Numbered from the stretch's first letter, positions 17,692 through 26,792 are shown. The stretch is 64,000 nucleotides of DNA from Paenibacillus sp. FSL H8-0048 (GCF_038002825.1 NZ_JBBODF010000001.1:248001-312000); one strand, 5' to 3'. Notes: a model not told the origin generated them from the letters alone. Program-made: numbers and translations.

Positions 17692-18564
17692 TCAATACTG
17701 ATCCTTGCCCGGATGCAGCCGGCTGCGCATCACCCCGGGAGTCACTCCATGGGCCTTGCGGAAGACCCGGATGAAGTAATTGGTCTCCATGCCGAGGTTG
17801 AGGGCGATATCCTGCACGGGACGCTCCGGGTCCTCGGTCAGCATCTGCATGGCGCGCTGCAGCCGCAGGTTCTGCAGATATTTATGCGGAGTGACGCTGT
17901 ATTCCTGCAGGAACAGACGCTGGAAATGCTGGACGGAATAACCGACAGCCGCCGCCAGGTTGGTGATCAGCAGCGGTTCGGTGAAATGCTCGTTAATCAG
18001 ACTGACCGCTTTATTAAGCGCATCGTTGCGGACGTTTTCGTTCTCCAGCCGGGTTGCTGGAACTGTTGCGACTTCACTTTTGCGCAGCATCAGCAGCAGC
18101 CGGTACAGCGTCACCGACAACTCCTGCATCGGCTGTTCCTCCTGACGCGCCGAGCTGTTCCCGTTCACCGTATGCCAGATCCCGCTGAGCATGTCCCAGC
18201 ATTCCTCGAACCGCTCGGGGCGGAACGGGGCCGAAGGCAGCAGGCCGAGACCCTCCAGAACAGAGGCAGACTGGCTGCCGTGGAATCCGATAAAGCCGAC
18301 ATGCCATGGTTCGTGGGATAACGGATAATATTCATGCCCGCGGTCGGGCGGAAAGGCATAGGCCATCCCCGGCTGCAACACCGTTTCGGTGCCATCCTCC
18401 AGATCACGGAACCGCCCGCTGCCGCTGCGGATCAGAAAAATCTGATGCACCGGGAATCCGGCAGGACGCACATGGTGATACTGGATATGACGGCCGACCG
18501 AATACGGGTATAGAGGAAAAGCACGCAGGTCACGCGGCATTTCAATCAGAGAGAAGGGGAGCAT
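17692..18564 (-). CDS. AraC family regulator, probable regulator of the GH42 gene
   Basis: A 290-residue protein with an N-terminal cupin sugar-sensing domain (about residues 10-150) and two C-terminal helix-turn-helix motifs (about 185-285), including LAAAVGYSVQHFQRLFLQEYS and the PVQDIALNLGMETNYFIRVFRK region. It is divergent from the beta-galactosidase gene, which suggests galactoside-responsive activation. GAGGTG precedes the ATG. Confidence 0.92.
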   Translation of the reverse strand: MLPFSLIEMPRDLRAFPLYPYSVGRHIQYHHVRPAGFPVHQIFLIRSGSGRFRDLEDGTETVLQPGMAYAFPPDRGHEYYPLSHEPWHVGFIGFHGSQSASVLEGLGLLPSAPFRPERFEECWDMLSGIWHTVNGNSSARQEEQPMQELSVTLYRLLLMLRKSEVATVPATRLENENVRNDALNKAVSLINEHFTEPLLITNLAAAVGYSVQHFQRLFLQEYSVTPHKYLQNLRLQRAMQMLTEDPERPVQDIALNLGMETNYFIRVFRKAHGVTPGVMRSRLHPGKDQY

Positions 18565-18754
18565 GCGAACACCTCATATTCATTTTGTGCTATGCAAACG
18601 CTATTATTATCCTACCATTGATCACAGGTTATCCTTTATTATAAATAGTATAAATCGATACAAGCAAGAGGGACAGCACTACAGAAGAAATTGTATCCGA
18701 GAAAAGTCCCATCCTGACATCTGCTATCACACATAAACGAGAGGATGAAATCAT

Positions 18755-20833
18755 ATGAGCAGCAAAGTTCCTGCAATCAGCAGCAAGGCTCCTGTAATGC
18801 TTCACGGTGCCGACTATAATCCCGAGCAATGGCTGAAATATCCGGGGGTGCTGGAAGAAGATATCCGCATGATGAAGCTGGCAGGCTGCAATGTCATGTC
18901 TGTCGGAATTTTCTCCTGGGTATCGCTGGAGCGCGAAGAAGGGGTATTTAACTTTGAGTGGATGGATCAGCTCCTGGACCGTTTTGCCGAGAATGGAATT
19001 TACGCCTTCCTGGCGACTCCGAGCGGTGCGCGTCCGGCATGGATGTCCGAGAAGTATCCTGAAGTGCTGCGGGTGGAACGGAACCGGGTGCGCAACCTGC
19101 ACGGCGTCCGTCATAATCACTGCTTCACTTCACCGGTCTACCGTGAAAAAACAGCGCTGATCAACTCCAAGCTGGCTGAGCGTTACGCGCATCATCCGGC
19201 AGTGATCGGCTGGCATATCTCTAATGAATTCGGCGGCGAATGTCACTGTAATTACTGTCAGGATGCCTTCAGAGACTGGCTTAAGGCGAAATACAATAAT
19301 GATCTGGATGAGGTGAATCACGCTTGGTGGGCTACCTTCTGGAGCCATACGTATACTTCATGGGAACAGATCGAATCCCCTGCTCCGCATGGTGAGACAC
19401 AGGTTCATGGGCTTAACCTGGACTGGCGCCGGTTCGTAAGCGATCAGACAATCAACTTCTGCCAGCATGAGATTGATGCGGTGCGCGGCTTCAACCCTGA
19501 CCTGCCGGTGACTACCAACATGCACATGATTGACGGCGTGGACTACCGCAATATGGCTAAGATCCTTGATGTGGTATCTTGGGATGCTTACCCGGATTGG
19601 GGATATACCGAGGACGATGATGACGCCCGCTTGGCCGCCTGGACAGCGATGCATCATGACATGTACCGCAGCTTCAAAAAGAAGCCGTTCCTGCTCATGG
19701 AAAGCACGCCTTCCCTCACGAACTGGCAGATTGTCAGCAAGCTGAAGCGTCCGGGCATGCACAAGCTGTCCTCACTCCAGGCAGTTGCGCATGGTTCTGA
19801 TTCCGTACAATATTTCCAGTGGCGCAAAAGCCGCGGCTCCAGTGAGAAATTCCACGGTGCAGTGATCGACCATAGCGGACATACGGAGACCCGTGTCTTC
19901 AAGGATGTAGCTGAGGTGGGCCGTACCCTGGCGGGACTGGAGGAAGTTGTAGGTACTACAACTCCTGCTGAGACGGCCATTCTGTTCGACTGGGATAACC
20001 GCTGGGCGGTGAAGGATGCCCAAGGTATCCGCAATTCCGGCCTGAAATATGAAGAGACGGTGCTTCAGCATTACCGGGGACTGTGGGAACTGGGAATTCC
20101 GGTAGATGTGGTAGGCTCAGGCGATGACCTGTCCGGCTATAAGCTGGTGATTGCTCCAATGCTGTATCTGATCAGCGAAGAGAACGGGAAGCGGATTGAG
20201 AAATACGTTGAGCAGGGCGGAACCTTCCTGGCTACCTATTGGTCGGGAGTGGTCGGCGAGACCGATCTGTGTCACCTGGGCGGCTTCCCGGGACCGCTGC
20301 GCAGAACACTGGGCATTTGGGCCGAAGAGACAGAAGGCCTGCACAGCCGCGACCTGAACGGTCTGGTGCTTGACCCCGGCAACAGCTTGAAGCTGAGCGG
20401 GGAATACGATGCACATGAGATCGCCGAGCTGATTCACCTGGAAGGCGCTGAGGCGCTGGGTCATTACCGCAGCGACTTCTACGCCGGACGTCCTGCACTC
20501 ACTGTGAACAAGCTGGGAGCAGGTAAGGCCTATCATCTGGCAACACGTGTGAAGGACGCGCAGTTCTATGTGGATCTGTACGCTGCAATTACCGGAAAAG
20601 AGCGGATCAGCCGCACCCTGAACGCTGAGCTTCCGACCGGAGTAACCGCCCAACTGCGTTCCGACGGCGAGCATGAGTATGTATTCGTGCAGAATTTCAG
20701 CGGCTCCGAGCAAGTAGTGACGCTGGACGGACAAGCCTACACTGATGTAGAATCCGGCGCAGCAGCTCCGGCCGAGTTGAAGCTGGCAGTGAACGGACTT
20801 GCAATTCTGAAGCGTGCAGCGGCTAAAGCATAA
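18755..20833 (+). CDS. Beta-galactosidase, glycoside hydrolase family 42
   Basis: Hydrolyses beta-galactosides, retaining mechanism. The 692-residue protein has no signal peptide, so it acts on imported sugar. The acid/base is E158 in HISNEFGG and the nucleophile about E316 in LLMEST. Zinc-binding cysteines are C123, C163, C165 and C168 (ECHCNYC). A TIM barrel, a trimerisation domain and a small beta domain fit the family length. A possible CcpA site, TGCAAACGCTATTA near 18592, has two mismatches. No transporter gene is adjacent. Confidence 0.95.
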   Translation: MSSKVPAISSKAPVMLHGADYNPEQWLKYPGVLEEDIRMMKLAGCNVMSVGIFSWVSLEREEGVFNFEWMDQLLDRFAENGIYAFLATPSGARPAWMSEKYPEVLRVERNRVRNLHGVRHNHCFTSPVYREKTALINSKLAERYAHHPAVIGWHISNEFGGECHCNYCQDAFRDWLKAKYNNDLDEVNHAWWATFWSHTYTSWEQIESPAPHGETQVHGLNLDWRRFVSDQTINFCQHEIDAVRGFNPDLPVTTNMHMIDGVDYRNMAKILDVVSWDAYPDWGYTEDDDDARLAAWTAMHHDMYRSFKKKPFLLMESTPSLTNWQIVSKLKRPGMHKLSSLQAVAHGSDSVQYFQWRKSRGSSEKFHGAVIDHSGHTETRVFKDVAEVGRTLAGLEEVVGTTTPAETAILFDWDNRWAVKDAQGIRNSGLKYEETVLQHYRGLWELGIPVDVVGSGDDLSGYKLVIAPMLYLISEENGKRIEKYVEQGGTFLATYWSGVVGETDLCHLGGFPGPLRRTLGIWAEETEGLHSRDLNGLVLDPGNSLKLSGEYDAHEIAELIHLEGAEALGHYRSDFYAGRPALTVNKLGAGKAYHLATRVKDAQFYVDLYAAITGKERISRTLNAELPTGVTAQLRSDGEHEYVFVQNFSGSEQVVTLDGQAYTDVESGAAAPAELKLAVNGLAILKRAAAKA

Positions 20834-20900
20834 GTGAAGCGTCTAAATCGCTTAATATAGTTACATGTATCAGGTAAATACACATTGAGTTACAAAAGAA

Positions 20901-20929
20901 GGCAGAGCCCCGATGGGGTTCTGCCTTTT
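20901..20929 (+). terminator. Intrinsic terminator of the GH42 gene
   Basis: An 11-bp stem (20901-20911 with 20915-20925, one G-T pair) around GAT, followed by TTTT. Confidence 0.88.
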
Positions 20930-20934
20930 AGTTT

Positions 20935-20982
20935 AGGTTCTGGTTGTGCAGCTGCCTTAGGTTGTGGCTCTACATCTGCCTA
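20935..20982. repeat. Two tandem 24-bp repeats
   Basis: 20935-20958 and 20959-20982 are imperfect direct copies sharing the pattern AGGTTNTGGYTNTRCANCTGCC. They lie just after the terminator, in a gene-free stretch. Confidence 0.55.
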
Positions 20983-21021
20983 AGGCGCTTCATCTCGGTA
21001 TTGTTCCGGCGAGTGGGACAT

Positions 21022-21160
21022 AGTTGGAAAAAGAGCACTTACTTTTTCTCGTTTAGCTAATATCAGGAATTTAATTGGAAAAAGTACATTTAATCCCTCT
21101 CCTATCGCCTCAAATAGCTAAAGGGAACGAATTAGATGCTGTTTATCCACCTAATTCCAA
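21022..21160. repeat. Diverged family A repeat array
   Basis: Direct copies of AGTTGGAAAAAGAGCACTT (21022) and AATTGGAAAAAGTACATTT (21073) are 51 bp apart, and an inverted partial copy lies near 21150. Read on the minus strand, the unit TGTACTTTTTCCAATTAAATT aligns with the 34734 copy of family A. It fills the gap between the convergent GH42 and NUDIX genes. Confidence 0.6.
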
Positions 21161-21244
21161 AAATCGGCTTACTCTATATCAATTAAATGTACAAAATCCA
21201 TCTGCTATAAAGGAGTCGGATGATCAGGAAGCAAAATTTCAGCT

Positions 21245-21868
21245 TTAACCGTACAACCGCTCAATCCCCTCAATCACCCGCCTAAAATATTCACGCTCAT
21301 GCGGCACAAAGCGCGTGAAGTCCACCAGTTCATCGATGTCCGTTCGTTCACCGTTCCCGTTAATCTGGAAGCCTTGCACATGAAGCTTGTTGTCTGCTCC
21401 CGAGATGAAGCTGCGGAAGTCAGCGAAGCGGGCCTCTACGATGCCTGCCACTTCTTCCAGCTGTGGAGTGAATGCACTGAGTGCATAGCGGCTCTCATAG
21501 ACATATACATGCGCCCGTTCACGGTCCAAGAATCCGGCAGAATCCATCTGGTAAGGGATGACCCCAAGCGGCTGCAGCTCGTCAAAAGCTATCGCAAGCC
21601 CCAGCTCCTCCTGCACCTCGCGGATACCGTCCAAAGCCGTCTCCTCCGCCAGCAGATGTCCGGCAGCGGTGATGTCGAGCAGACCGGCATAATCTTTCTT
21701 TTGCTGACTGCGTAGCTGGAGGCAGATCATCAGCCCGCTCTCATCCTTACGGACAAACCAGCAGTGGAAGGTCTCATGCCAGAGGCCCTGGCGGTGAACC
21801 TCGTCCCGGGGAGCAGTCCCGGTTCTATTGCCATGCTCATCAAAGGTAGTCAATATTTCCTGGACCAT
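21245..21868 (-). CDS. NUDIX hydrolase
   Basis: A 207-residue protein with a complete Nudix box, G-x5-E-x7-REVQEELG, near residues 70-90, for metal-dependent cleavage of nucleoside diphosphate derivatives. The N-terminal TTFDEHGNRTGTAPRDEVHRQGLWH is typical of the IPP-isomerase-like NUDIX subgroup (YfcD type). The substrate is not predictable. A decayed paralogue of its first residues lies at 22675-22866. Confidence 0.92.
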   Translation of the reverse strand: MVQEILTTFDEHGNRTGTAPRDEVHRQGLWHETFHCWFVRKDESGLMICLQLRSQQKKDYAGLLDITAAGHLLAEETALDGIREVQEELGLAIAFDELQPLGVIPYQMDSAGFLDRERAHVYVYESRYALSAFTPQLEEVAGIVEARFADFRSFISGADNKLHVQGFQINGNGERTDIDELVDFTRFVPHEREYFRRVIEGIERLYG

Positions 21869-22104
21869 AATAGTTGCTCCTTCACAAAATGCCGATTGAT
21901 CCCGCGCACAATACCTCGCAGGAGTTGACGATAATTTATAAACAGCTTACCATAAATAAGGAAAAATAATAATATCCAGTAGATTTGAGGATAGAACCCT
22001 AGAGCGCTTGATGGATGAACGGGAGGCGCCATGAAGGCTGTGGTTTCGGCTTCGCTCTGGCCGGATTCCTGTCCTATATGTATAACAATTGAGGAGGAAC
22101 ATTA

Positions 22105-22635
22105 TTGAAGCTGGTAACGATGGACCGTATTATTTTCGATTCCCTAAGCGCCGAGCGGCTCGGCTGGGCCTGTATGGAGCCGACCTTCCAGCAGATCCGC
22201 GCACAATCTCCGGAGGTGAAGAATGAGGCATTCTCGCATCTTGGAAGAGGACAGAAGGCACTCTGTATGTTCCGGATTCTGTATGGCCATAGTTCTAACT
22301 CTGCTGAAGAATACTATGGCTGGATCTGCTATCTGTTGGATCAGCCAGGGTATTGGGACGGGGTGCTCGAGGGACTGCAGTTTTTTGGAGACTCTGCGCT
22401 GATTCAGCTTCTGGAAGAGTCTAAGGAGATATTCGCAGCGAGGAATCGGCGGTTAGGAAGAGGCTGGGGCGAGGCAGCGATCCCGGACCTGAACGCAGAT
22501 AGTGAGCTTCAAACAGCGGTAAGCGGACTCTACACCCGGTATCAGCAGATTACAGCAAGCAGTCTGCAGATCATAGCGGATTATATCCGAGAGAGGCCCG
22601 AAGAATTCGTGGTCTTCAGTAACGAACAAGCTTAA
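22105..22635 (+). CDS. Hypothetical protein, 176 residues
   Basis: Not recognised with confidence. The protein is soluble, mostly helical and rich in Trp, Tyr and Phe in its middle (YYGWICYLLDQPGYWDGVLEGLQFFGD). This faintly recalls DUF4375/DMP19-type proteins, but I would not assign that. It starts at TTG 22105, supported by AGGAGG at 22092-22097 with 7-nt spacing, and codon use resembles its neighbours. It ends just before a terminator on the opposite strand. Confidence 0.75.
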   Translation: MKLVTMDRIIFDSLSAERLGWACMEPTFQQIRAQSPEVKNEAFSHLGRGQKALCMFRILYGHSSNSAEEYYGWICYLLDQPGYWDGVLEGLQFFGDSALIQLLEESKEIFAARNRRLGRGWGEAAIPDLNADSELQTAVSGLYTRYQQITASSLQIIADYIRERPEEFVVFSNEQA

Positions 22636-22664
22636 CCAACCCATACATTCAGACGTACAAAAAA

Positions 22665-22693
22665 CCCCCGGGAGCTAATAAAGCATCCGGGGG
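22665..22693 (-). terminator. Terminator on the minus strand
   Basis: CCCCCGG (22665-22671) pairs with CCGGGGG (22687-22693), and on the minus strand a six-T run follows. It closes the transcription unit containing the membrane protein and the NUDIX remnant. Confidence 0.8.
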
Positions 22694-22866
22694 TTAAGGG
22701 TACACCCAGCAGGGGCGTTATCTTTAGGGTGAAAAGCCTCGAACGGGGCTTGCGAGCGCCTACCGTTAGCTGAAGGCAAGGGTGTCCATCGTGAGGTGGA
22801 ATCTGAAGGAGCCGTCCCCGTACGATTTCCTTGTTCATCAAATGTAGCTAATAACTCTTCGTCCAT
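22675..22866 (-). pseudogene. NUDIX gene remnant (N-terminal fragment)
   Basis: A 63-codon open frame beginning MDEELLATFDEQGNRTGTAP closely matches residues 1-20 of the intact NUDIX protein at 21245-21868. Similarity then stops and the frame runs into the terminator. GGAGG sits 8 nt before the ATG, so the translation signal survives. There is no Nudix box. The simplest reading is a decayed paralogue that lost its body by deletion. Confidence 0.75.
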
Positions 22867-22894
22867 ACAGTTCGCCTCCAGTACCCAATAAGTG

Positions 22895-23347
22895 TTAAAT
22901 TTTCCGGGAGTAGTATGCCGATAACAGAAGGTATAACAACAGAAGTGTAACCAAGGTAACAGCAATCGTTAAGAACACGGTTTGGTTAATCAAAGAGGCG
23001 ACGACAGCGGAAAGAGACAATACAAGAAGGAAAAGACGTATAGCAGCCCTGCCCGTTTTTAAGGCGATCATCCGGTTTCGTTCATCTTGTTCGGCAATAT
23101 GTAACGCTTCTAACAATTCAGGGTCTTTAAGCACCTTGCGGAGCCTGGTCATACGGAGAGCGGCAGAAATCCACGAACCGGACAATAAACCGGCGAGAAT
23201 CCCTATATCCCAGCTGTCCAGCATGTCGAGCCTGTCCCACACGAAAGCTTTGAGTATAAACGCCACAATAACGGTTATCCCCATACCTGCCGCGTAGAAG
23301 GAATTGATAACGATCCGCCGCCGCAGCTCCTGTTCAAAAGACTTCAT
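22895..23347 (-). CDS. Small integral membrane protein, partner of the XRE regulator
   Basis: 150 residues with four predicted membrane segments (about residues 10-33, 45-65, 95-115 and 118-142) and a charged loop, KDPELLEALHIAEQDERNR. The start at 23347 overlaps the end of the upstream XRE gene by 14 bp, so the two are probably translated together. Such helix-turn-helix/membrane-protein pairs are common in Firmicutes, and their role is mostly unknown. I could not name the family. Confidence 0.82.
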   Translation of the reverse strand: MKSFEQELRRRIVINSFYAAGMGITVIVAFILKAFVWDRLDMLDSWDIGILAGLLSGSWISAALRMTRLRKVLKDPELLEALHIAEQDERNRMIALKTGRAAIRLFLLVLSLSAVVASLINQTVFLTIAVTLVTLLLLYLLLSAYYSRKI

Positions 23348-23555
23348 AGTCGATCTCCTCCACATCTGAAAAATCAAAAATATCCTCGATCGGCAAACCG
23401 AAAAATTTTGAAATTTTATAGGCAAGCGGGAGGGAGGCGATGTACTTTTCATTCTCAATGGAAGTGATGGTGTGGCGTGTGACGCGCAGTGCTTTAGCCA
23501 ACTCCTCTTGGGAAATCCGCCGCTCTTTTCGCAGCTCGCGTATTCTTGTCTTCAC
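23334..23555 (-). CDS. XRE-family helix-turn-helix regulator
   Basis: A 73-residue protein consisting of a Cro/C1-type helix-turn-helix (SQEELAKALRVTRHTITSIENEKYIASL) plus a short acidic tail, as in the YozG/YvaO group. The start is GTG 23555 behind GGGGAGGTGG; the longer frame reaching 23642 runs through its own promoter. Divergent from an ABC transporter operon, which it may control. Confidence 0.9.
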   Translation of the reverse strand: MKTRIRELRKERRISQEELAKALRVTRHTITSIENEKYIASLPLAYKISKFFGLPIEDIFDFSDVEEIDYEVF

Positions 23556-23606
23556 TAATCGGCCACCTCCCCTGAAGTAATGCTTCTGCGCCTCAACTCT
23601 TCTGTT

Positions 23607-23660
23607 ATTATGTTGCACAGATACAAGCTTAGTCAAGTTCACTATACCATTTATGTATAG
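23607..23660. promoter_or_regulatory. XRE promoter and candidate operator
   Basis: On the minus strand TTGACT (23631-23636) and CATAAT (23607-23612) are 18 bp apart. Next to it, CTATAC (23642-23647) and GTATAG (23655-23660) form an inverted repeat with a 7-bp centre. It is placed to act on both divergent units. Confidence 0.5.
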
Positions 23661-23715
23661 TTGACTACACTAAATATGTGCAGTAAGCTATACATATGTT
23701 AACCTAAAGGATGGT

Positions 23716-24474
23716 GTGGGAAGCATGGAGAATATACGGTTCGAAGGGGTCAGAAAGTCCTTTGGCGATGTCGCTGCCGTAAACGGGCTGGATCTGAGTA
23801 TTGCGGAGGGCGAGGTTTACGCACTGCTGGGGCATAATGGAGCGGGAAAGACCACAACGCTTCGCCTGCTGCTTGGTTTGCTGGAGCCTGACGGCGGGGA
23901 GGTCAATGTTTTTGGGCGGAATCCTATACAGGAGGGGCATAGCGTGCGCGGGCTATGTGGCGTTTTATCTGAAGATACAGGGCTGTACGAGTCTTTGACC
24001 GTCTGGGATAACCTGATGTATTACGCTGATATTTATGGTATGAGCCGTGTAGAATCTAGTAGCCGTATTGACGAGCTGCTGCGGACATTTGAACTGCATG
24101 AGAAGAAACGAACGATGATTAAGGGCTTGTCTACCGGCATGAAGAAAAAGGTTGCCCTGATCCGGGCCATACTGCATAAACCGCGCCTTCTGATCCTGGA
24201 TGAGCCGACGAATGGGCTTGACCCTGTCAATACAACCGATCTAAGGAAGATGTTATTGCGGCTGGCAAAGAATGAGGGGACCACCATCATTATGACCACG
24301 CATCACCTGGAAGAGGTCCAAAAGCTGTGCGATAGAATCACGATTCTGAGGCACGGGCGGAGTATTTTTACCGATTCCATCTTAGCGCTCCGGGACAGCG
24401 AGCATTACATGGAGAACGGACAATTCAGTCTTGAGAAGCTATACATGGAGATAGAGCAGGGGGGAGACCGATGA
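23716..24474 (+). CDS. ABC transporter ATP-binding protein
   Basis: About 252 residues with Walker A GHNGAGKTT, signature LSTGMKKKV and Walker B LLILDEPTNGLDP, and a switch histidine in TTHHLEE. The LSTGM-type signature and pairing with a long ABC-2 permease fit the drug/antibiotic-type exporter subfamily. GTG 23716 lies 5 nt after AAAGG; ATG 23725 is the alternative. Divergent from the XRE gene. Confidence 0.92.
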   Translation: MGSMENIRFEGVRKSFGDVAAVNGLDLSIAEGEVYALLGHNGAGKTTTLRLLLGLLEPDGGEVNVFGRNPIQEGHSVRGLCGVLSEDTGLYESLTVWDNLMYYADIYGMSRVESSSRIDELLRTFELHEKKRTMIKGLSTGMKKKVALIRAILHKPRLLILDEPTNGLDPVNTTDLRKMLLRLAKNEGTTIIMTTHHLEEVQKLCDRITILRHGRSIFTDSILALRDSEHYMENGQFSLEKLYMEIEQGGDR

Positions 24475-25895
24475 ACAGATCTTATCCCGTTTTTCGTATG
24501 CAGTGCGCAGAGTTTACAAGTGAAAAAGGGATGCTCTTCTTTTACGGCCTGTCCATAGGCATTACTGGTATAATCCTTCCGTTGTACATGCATGGGGTAG
24601 AAGTCTCCTTAACCACCGCAGCATTACTTACGGCAATCTTACTGAGACCCATGTTATCTGACAGCGTCGCGGGAGAACGGGAGCACCGAACTTTGGAGAC
24701 ACTCCTCTCCAGTCCCATCCATGGGAAAAGTATACTTTGGAGGAAGTTTGAATTCTGCTTCTTATTTGCGCTGGGCTACTTCACTATAACCGTCCTCTGC
24801 TCTGCGTTAACGAGCTATCTTGCCGGCGGCGGAGCAGCGTTGATTCCTTGGCAATGGATGTGCATGATGATTGTAGCTGCATTGAATTATAGTTCAATAT
24901 GCATGGGCGGGGTGTATGTTTCCTCCAGATCAGGGGATCTACGGGCTGCCAACCATAGGGTGTCGATAATGGCTTATCCTCTGAGCTTTCTCCTGGTCAT
25001 CTGTCTGTCAGTTATAGGAACTGCGGACTTGTTATCGGCGCTGATTGTAAGTTGTATCTGTACATTGATTTACCTTTGGGTTATATCGGTGTTCGCGGCG
25101 AAGATCAGGAGGATGAAGCAGCCGGATTTGTTCCAGCCGATAGCCATCCAGAAGCCGGAGAGAGGGCATCAGCAGCGTATGTCATTAGCTCTCCCGGGAT
25201 CTCAGTTTGGCATAGTGTTGAGATTGGAATGGAAGATGCTAATGACCTTGAAAAGAATGCTCCTGAGCTTTGGATTTCTGTGCTTCTCGCCGGTTGCTAT
25301 GGTGTGCCTGCTGCTGTATTTTACGGGAAAGTTTGACCTCAACTATGCCGTACTGCTAACCGTGCTAATGATCCCGAGAGTGCCGACTAACTTAATAGCG
25401 TATTCCATAGGCGGTGAAAAAGTATATAAGACGGGGGAAGCCTTATTGTCTACTCCTCTGCAGATCCGGCCGGTATTTCTGGCTAAATGTATGATTCCAG
25501 TGCTTGTAACGGCGGTCATGCTAACGCTCTCATCCCTGCTGACATTGGCGGGCGTAAGTATTGCAGCGATGATCAGTCCTGAGCTTGTCTCTATCCAAGG
25601 CTATACGGCTGCGCAGCTTATCCTGCTGTTTCCCGTTAGTCTGCTCTCATCCATCGCTATGATGTTCATAGCGGCTATTCTTTCTTTGCGGCTCAGAACT
25701 CCGCGTCAGGGCTTGTATGTGACAAGCTTTCTTTCGGTTGTGTTTGTGTTTCCGGTATTAGTGATTATATACTTGGTTCCGGACATGCTAGTGGGGGCCA
25801 TAATCTATCTCGTGATTCTTGTAATTGGCAATCTGATCTGTCTAAAAAGAATATCGGACAACATAACCCGTCCTCAGCTCATGAGCAGACTATAA
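24471..25895 (+). CDS. ABC-2 type transporter permease
   Basis: 474 residues with about ten or more hydrophobic segments, beginning near residue 20. It contains the SDSVAGEREHRTLETLLSSP segment characteristic of ABC-2 permeases. It overlaps the ATPase gene by 4 bp (ATGA), so the two form a coupled exporter. The family includes antimicrobial-peptide and Na+ efflux systems; the substrate cannot be assigned. Confidence 0.9.
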   Translation: MNRSYPVFRMQCAEFTSEKGMLFFYGLSIGITGIILPLYMHGVEVSLTTAALLTAILLRPMLSDSVAGEREHRTLETLLSSPIHGKSILWRKFEFCFLFALGYFTITVLCSALTSYLAGGGAALIPWQWMCMMIVAALNYSSICMGGVYVSSRSGDLRAANHRVSIMAYPLSFLLVICLSVIGTADLLSALIVSCICTLIYLWVISVFAAKIRRMKQPDLFQPIAIQKPERGHQQRMSLALPGSQFGIVLRLEWKMLMTLKRMLLSFGFLCFSPVAMVCLLLYFTGKFDLNYAVLLTVLMIPRVPTNLIAYSIGGEKVYKTGEALLSTPLQIRPVFLAKCMIPVLVTAVMLTLSSLLTLAGVSIAAMISPELVSIQGYTAAQLILLFPVSLLSSIAMMFIAAILSLRLRTPRQGLYVTSFLSVVFVFPVLVIIYLVPDMLVGAIIYLVILVIGNLICLKRISDNITRPQLMSRL

Positions 25896-25906
25896 GGAAC
25901 ATACAA

Positions 25907-25949
25907 AACCCCCGGCCATGCTTCCTGAGAAGCAACCGGGGGTTCTTTG
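25907..25949. terminator. Terminator hairpin between convergent permease and kduD
   Basis: CCCCCGG (25909-25915) pairs with CCGGGGG (25936-25942), with an inner GCTTC-CTGA-GAAGC stem and a T-rich stretch afterwards. Confidence 0.8.
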
Positions 25950-25950
25950 T

Positions 25951-25991
25951 ACGGGGGCCGTCTCTGTAAGGACGGCCCCCGTTTCTATTTG
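25951..25991. terminator. Second, perfect terminator hairpin before kduD
   Basis: A perfect 12-bp stem (ACGGGGGCCGTC, 25951-25962, with 25971-25982) around 8 nt, then TTTCTATTT. Two strong hairpins in tandem insulate the convergent units. Confidence 0.8.
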
Positions 25992-25998
25992 TCGTTCC

Positions 25999-26754
25999 TT
26001 ATCTGGCCAACCAGCCGCCATCCACATTCAGAATGTGGCCGTTCAGGTAGTCGGAAGCGGCGGAGGCCAGGAATACGGCAGGGCCCTTCACATCTTCGGC
26101 AGTTCCCCAGCGTCCGGCCGGAATACGGTCAAGGATGGAGTCGGAGCGGCTCTGGTCCGCACGGATTGGAGCGGTGTTCTCGGTAGCCATGTAGCCTGGA
26201 GCAATCGCATTGATGTTAAGGCCCGAGCCTGCCCATTCATTGGCGAAGGCTTTGGTCAGACCGGCTACGGCATGCTTACTTGCTGTGTAGCCCGGCACGT
26301 TGATGCCGCCCTGGTAGGAGAGCATGGAGGCGATGTTGATGATTTTGCCGCTTCCCCGTTCCAGGAAGTGACGTCCGACAATCTGCGACAGCAGGAAGAC
26401 GGTGTTCTGGTTGAGGTTAATAACATCGAACCAGTCCTTCTCGCTATGGTCCTTGGCCGGAGTGCGGCGGATCATGCCTGCACAGTTAACGAGGATATCC
26501 ACTTTGCCGGTGAAGGCAACGGCTTCGTCGAACATGCCTTGAAGCTTGGAATGATCGCTGAGGTCAGCGGAGATGCTCAGTGCTTTGACGCCAAAAGCTT
26601 CACAGGCTGCTACGGTCTCGTCACTGGAATTAAGAGATACGGAGACTACGTCTGCACCGGCTTCTGCGAAGGCGATGGCAATGCCTTGTCCAAGACCTTG
26701 CGCTGCGCCTGTTACGATTGCTGTTTTGCCTGCCAAGCTGAATAAAGATGACAT
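25999..26754 (-). CDS. kduD: 2-dehydro-3-deoxy-D-gluconate 5-dehydrogenase KduD
   Basis: Short-chain dehydrogenase that reduces 2,5-diketo-3-deoxygluconate to KDG in pectin/uronate breakdown. The 251 residues show TGAAQGLG (cofactor), NCAG, catalytic Ser and YTASK, and the C-terminal DGGW typical of KduD. Pairing with kduI in the same operon fixes the specificity. AAAGGAGAG precedes the ATG. Order on the minus strand: kduI, deoR-type regulator, kduD. Confidence 0.93.
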   Translation of the reverse strand: MSSLFSLAGKTAIVTGAAQGLGQGIAIAFAEAGADVVSVSLNSSDETVAACEAFGVKALSISADLSDHSKLQGMFDEAVAFTGKVDILVNCAGMIRRTPAKDHSEKDWFDVINLNQNTVFLLSQIVGRHFLERGSGKIINIASMLSYQGGINVPGYTASKHAVAGLTKAFANEWAGSGLNINAIAPGYMATENTAPIRADQSRSDSILDRIPAGRWGTAEDVKGPAVFLASAASDYLNGHILNVDGGWLAR

Positions 26755-26792
26755 ATGATTAATCTCTCCTTTGAGCTATTGGAATTGTATAG

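Noticed and set aside
17440..18321. 293-codon plus-strand frame antisense to the AraC gene
   Set aside because: It runs through two terminator hairpins and opposite conserved AraC helix-turn-helix codons.
18592..18605. CcpA site before the GH42 gene
   Set aside because: Two mismatches at conserved positions; too weak to list as a feature on its own.
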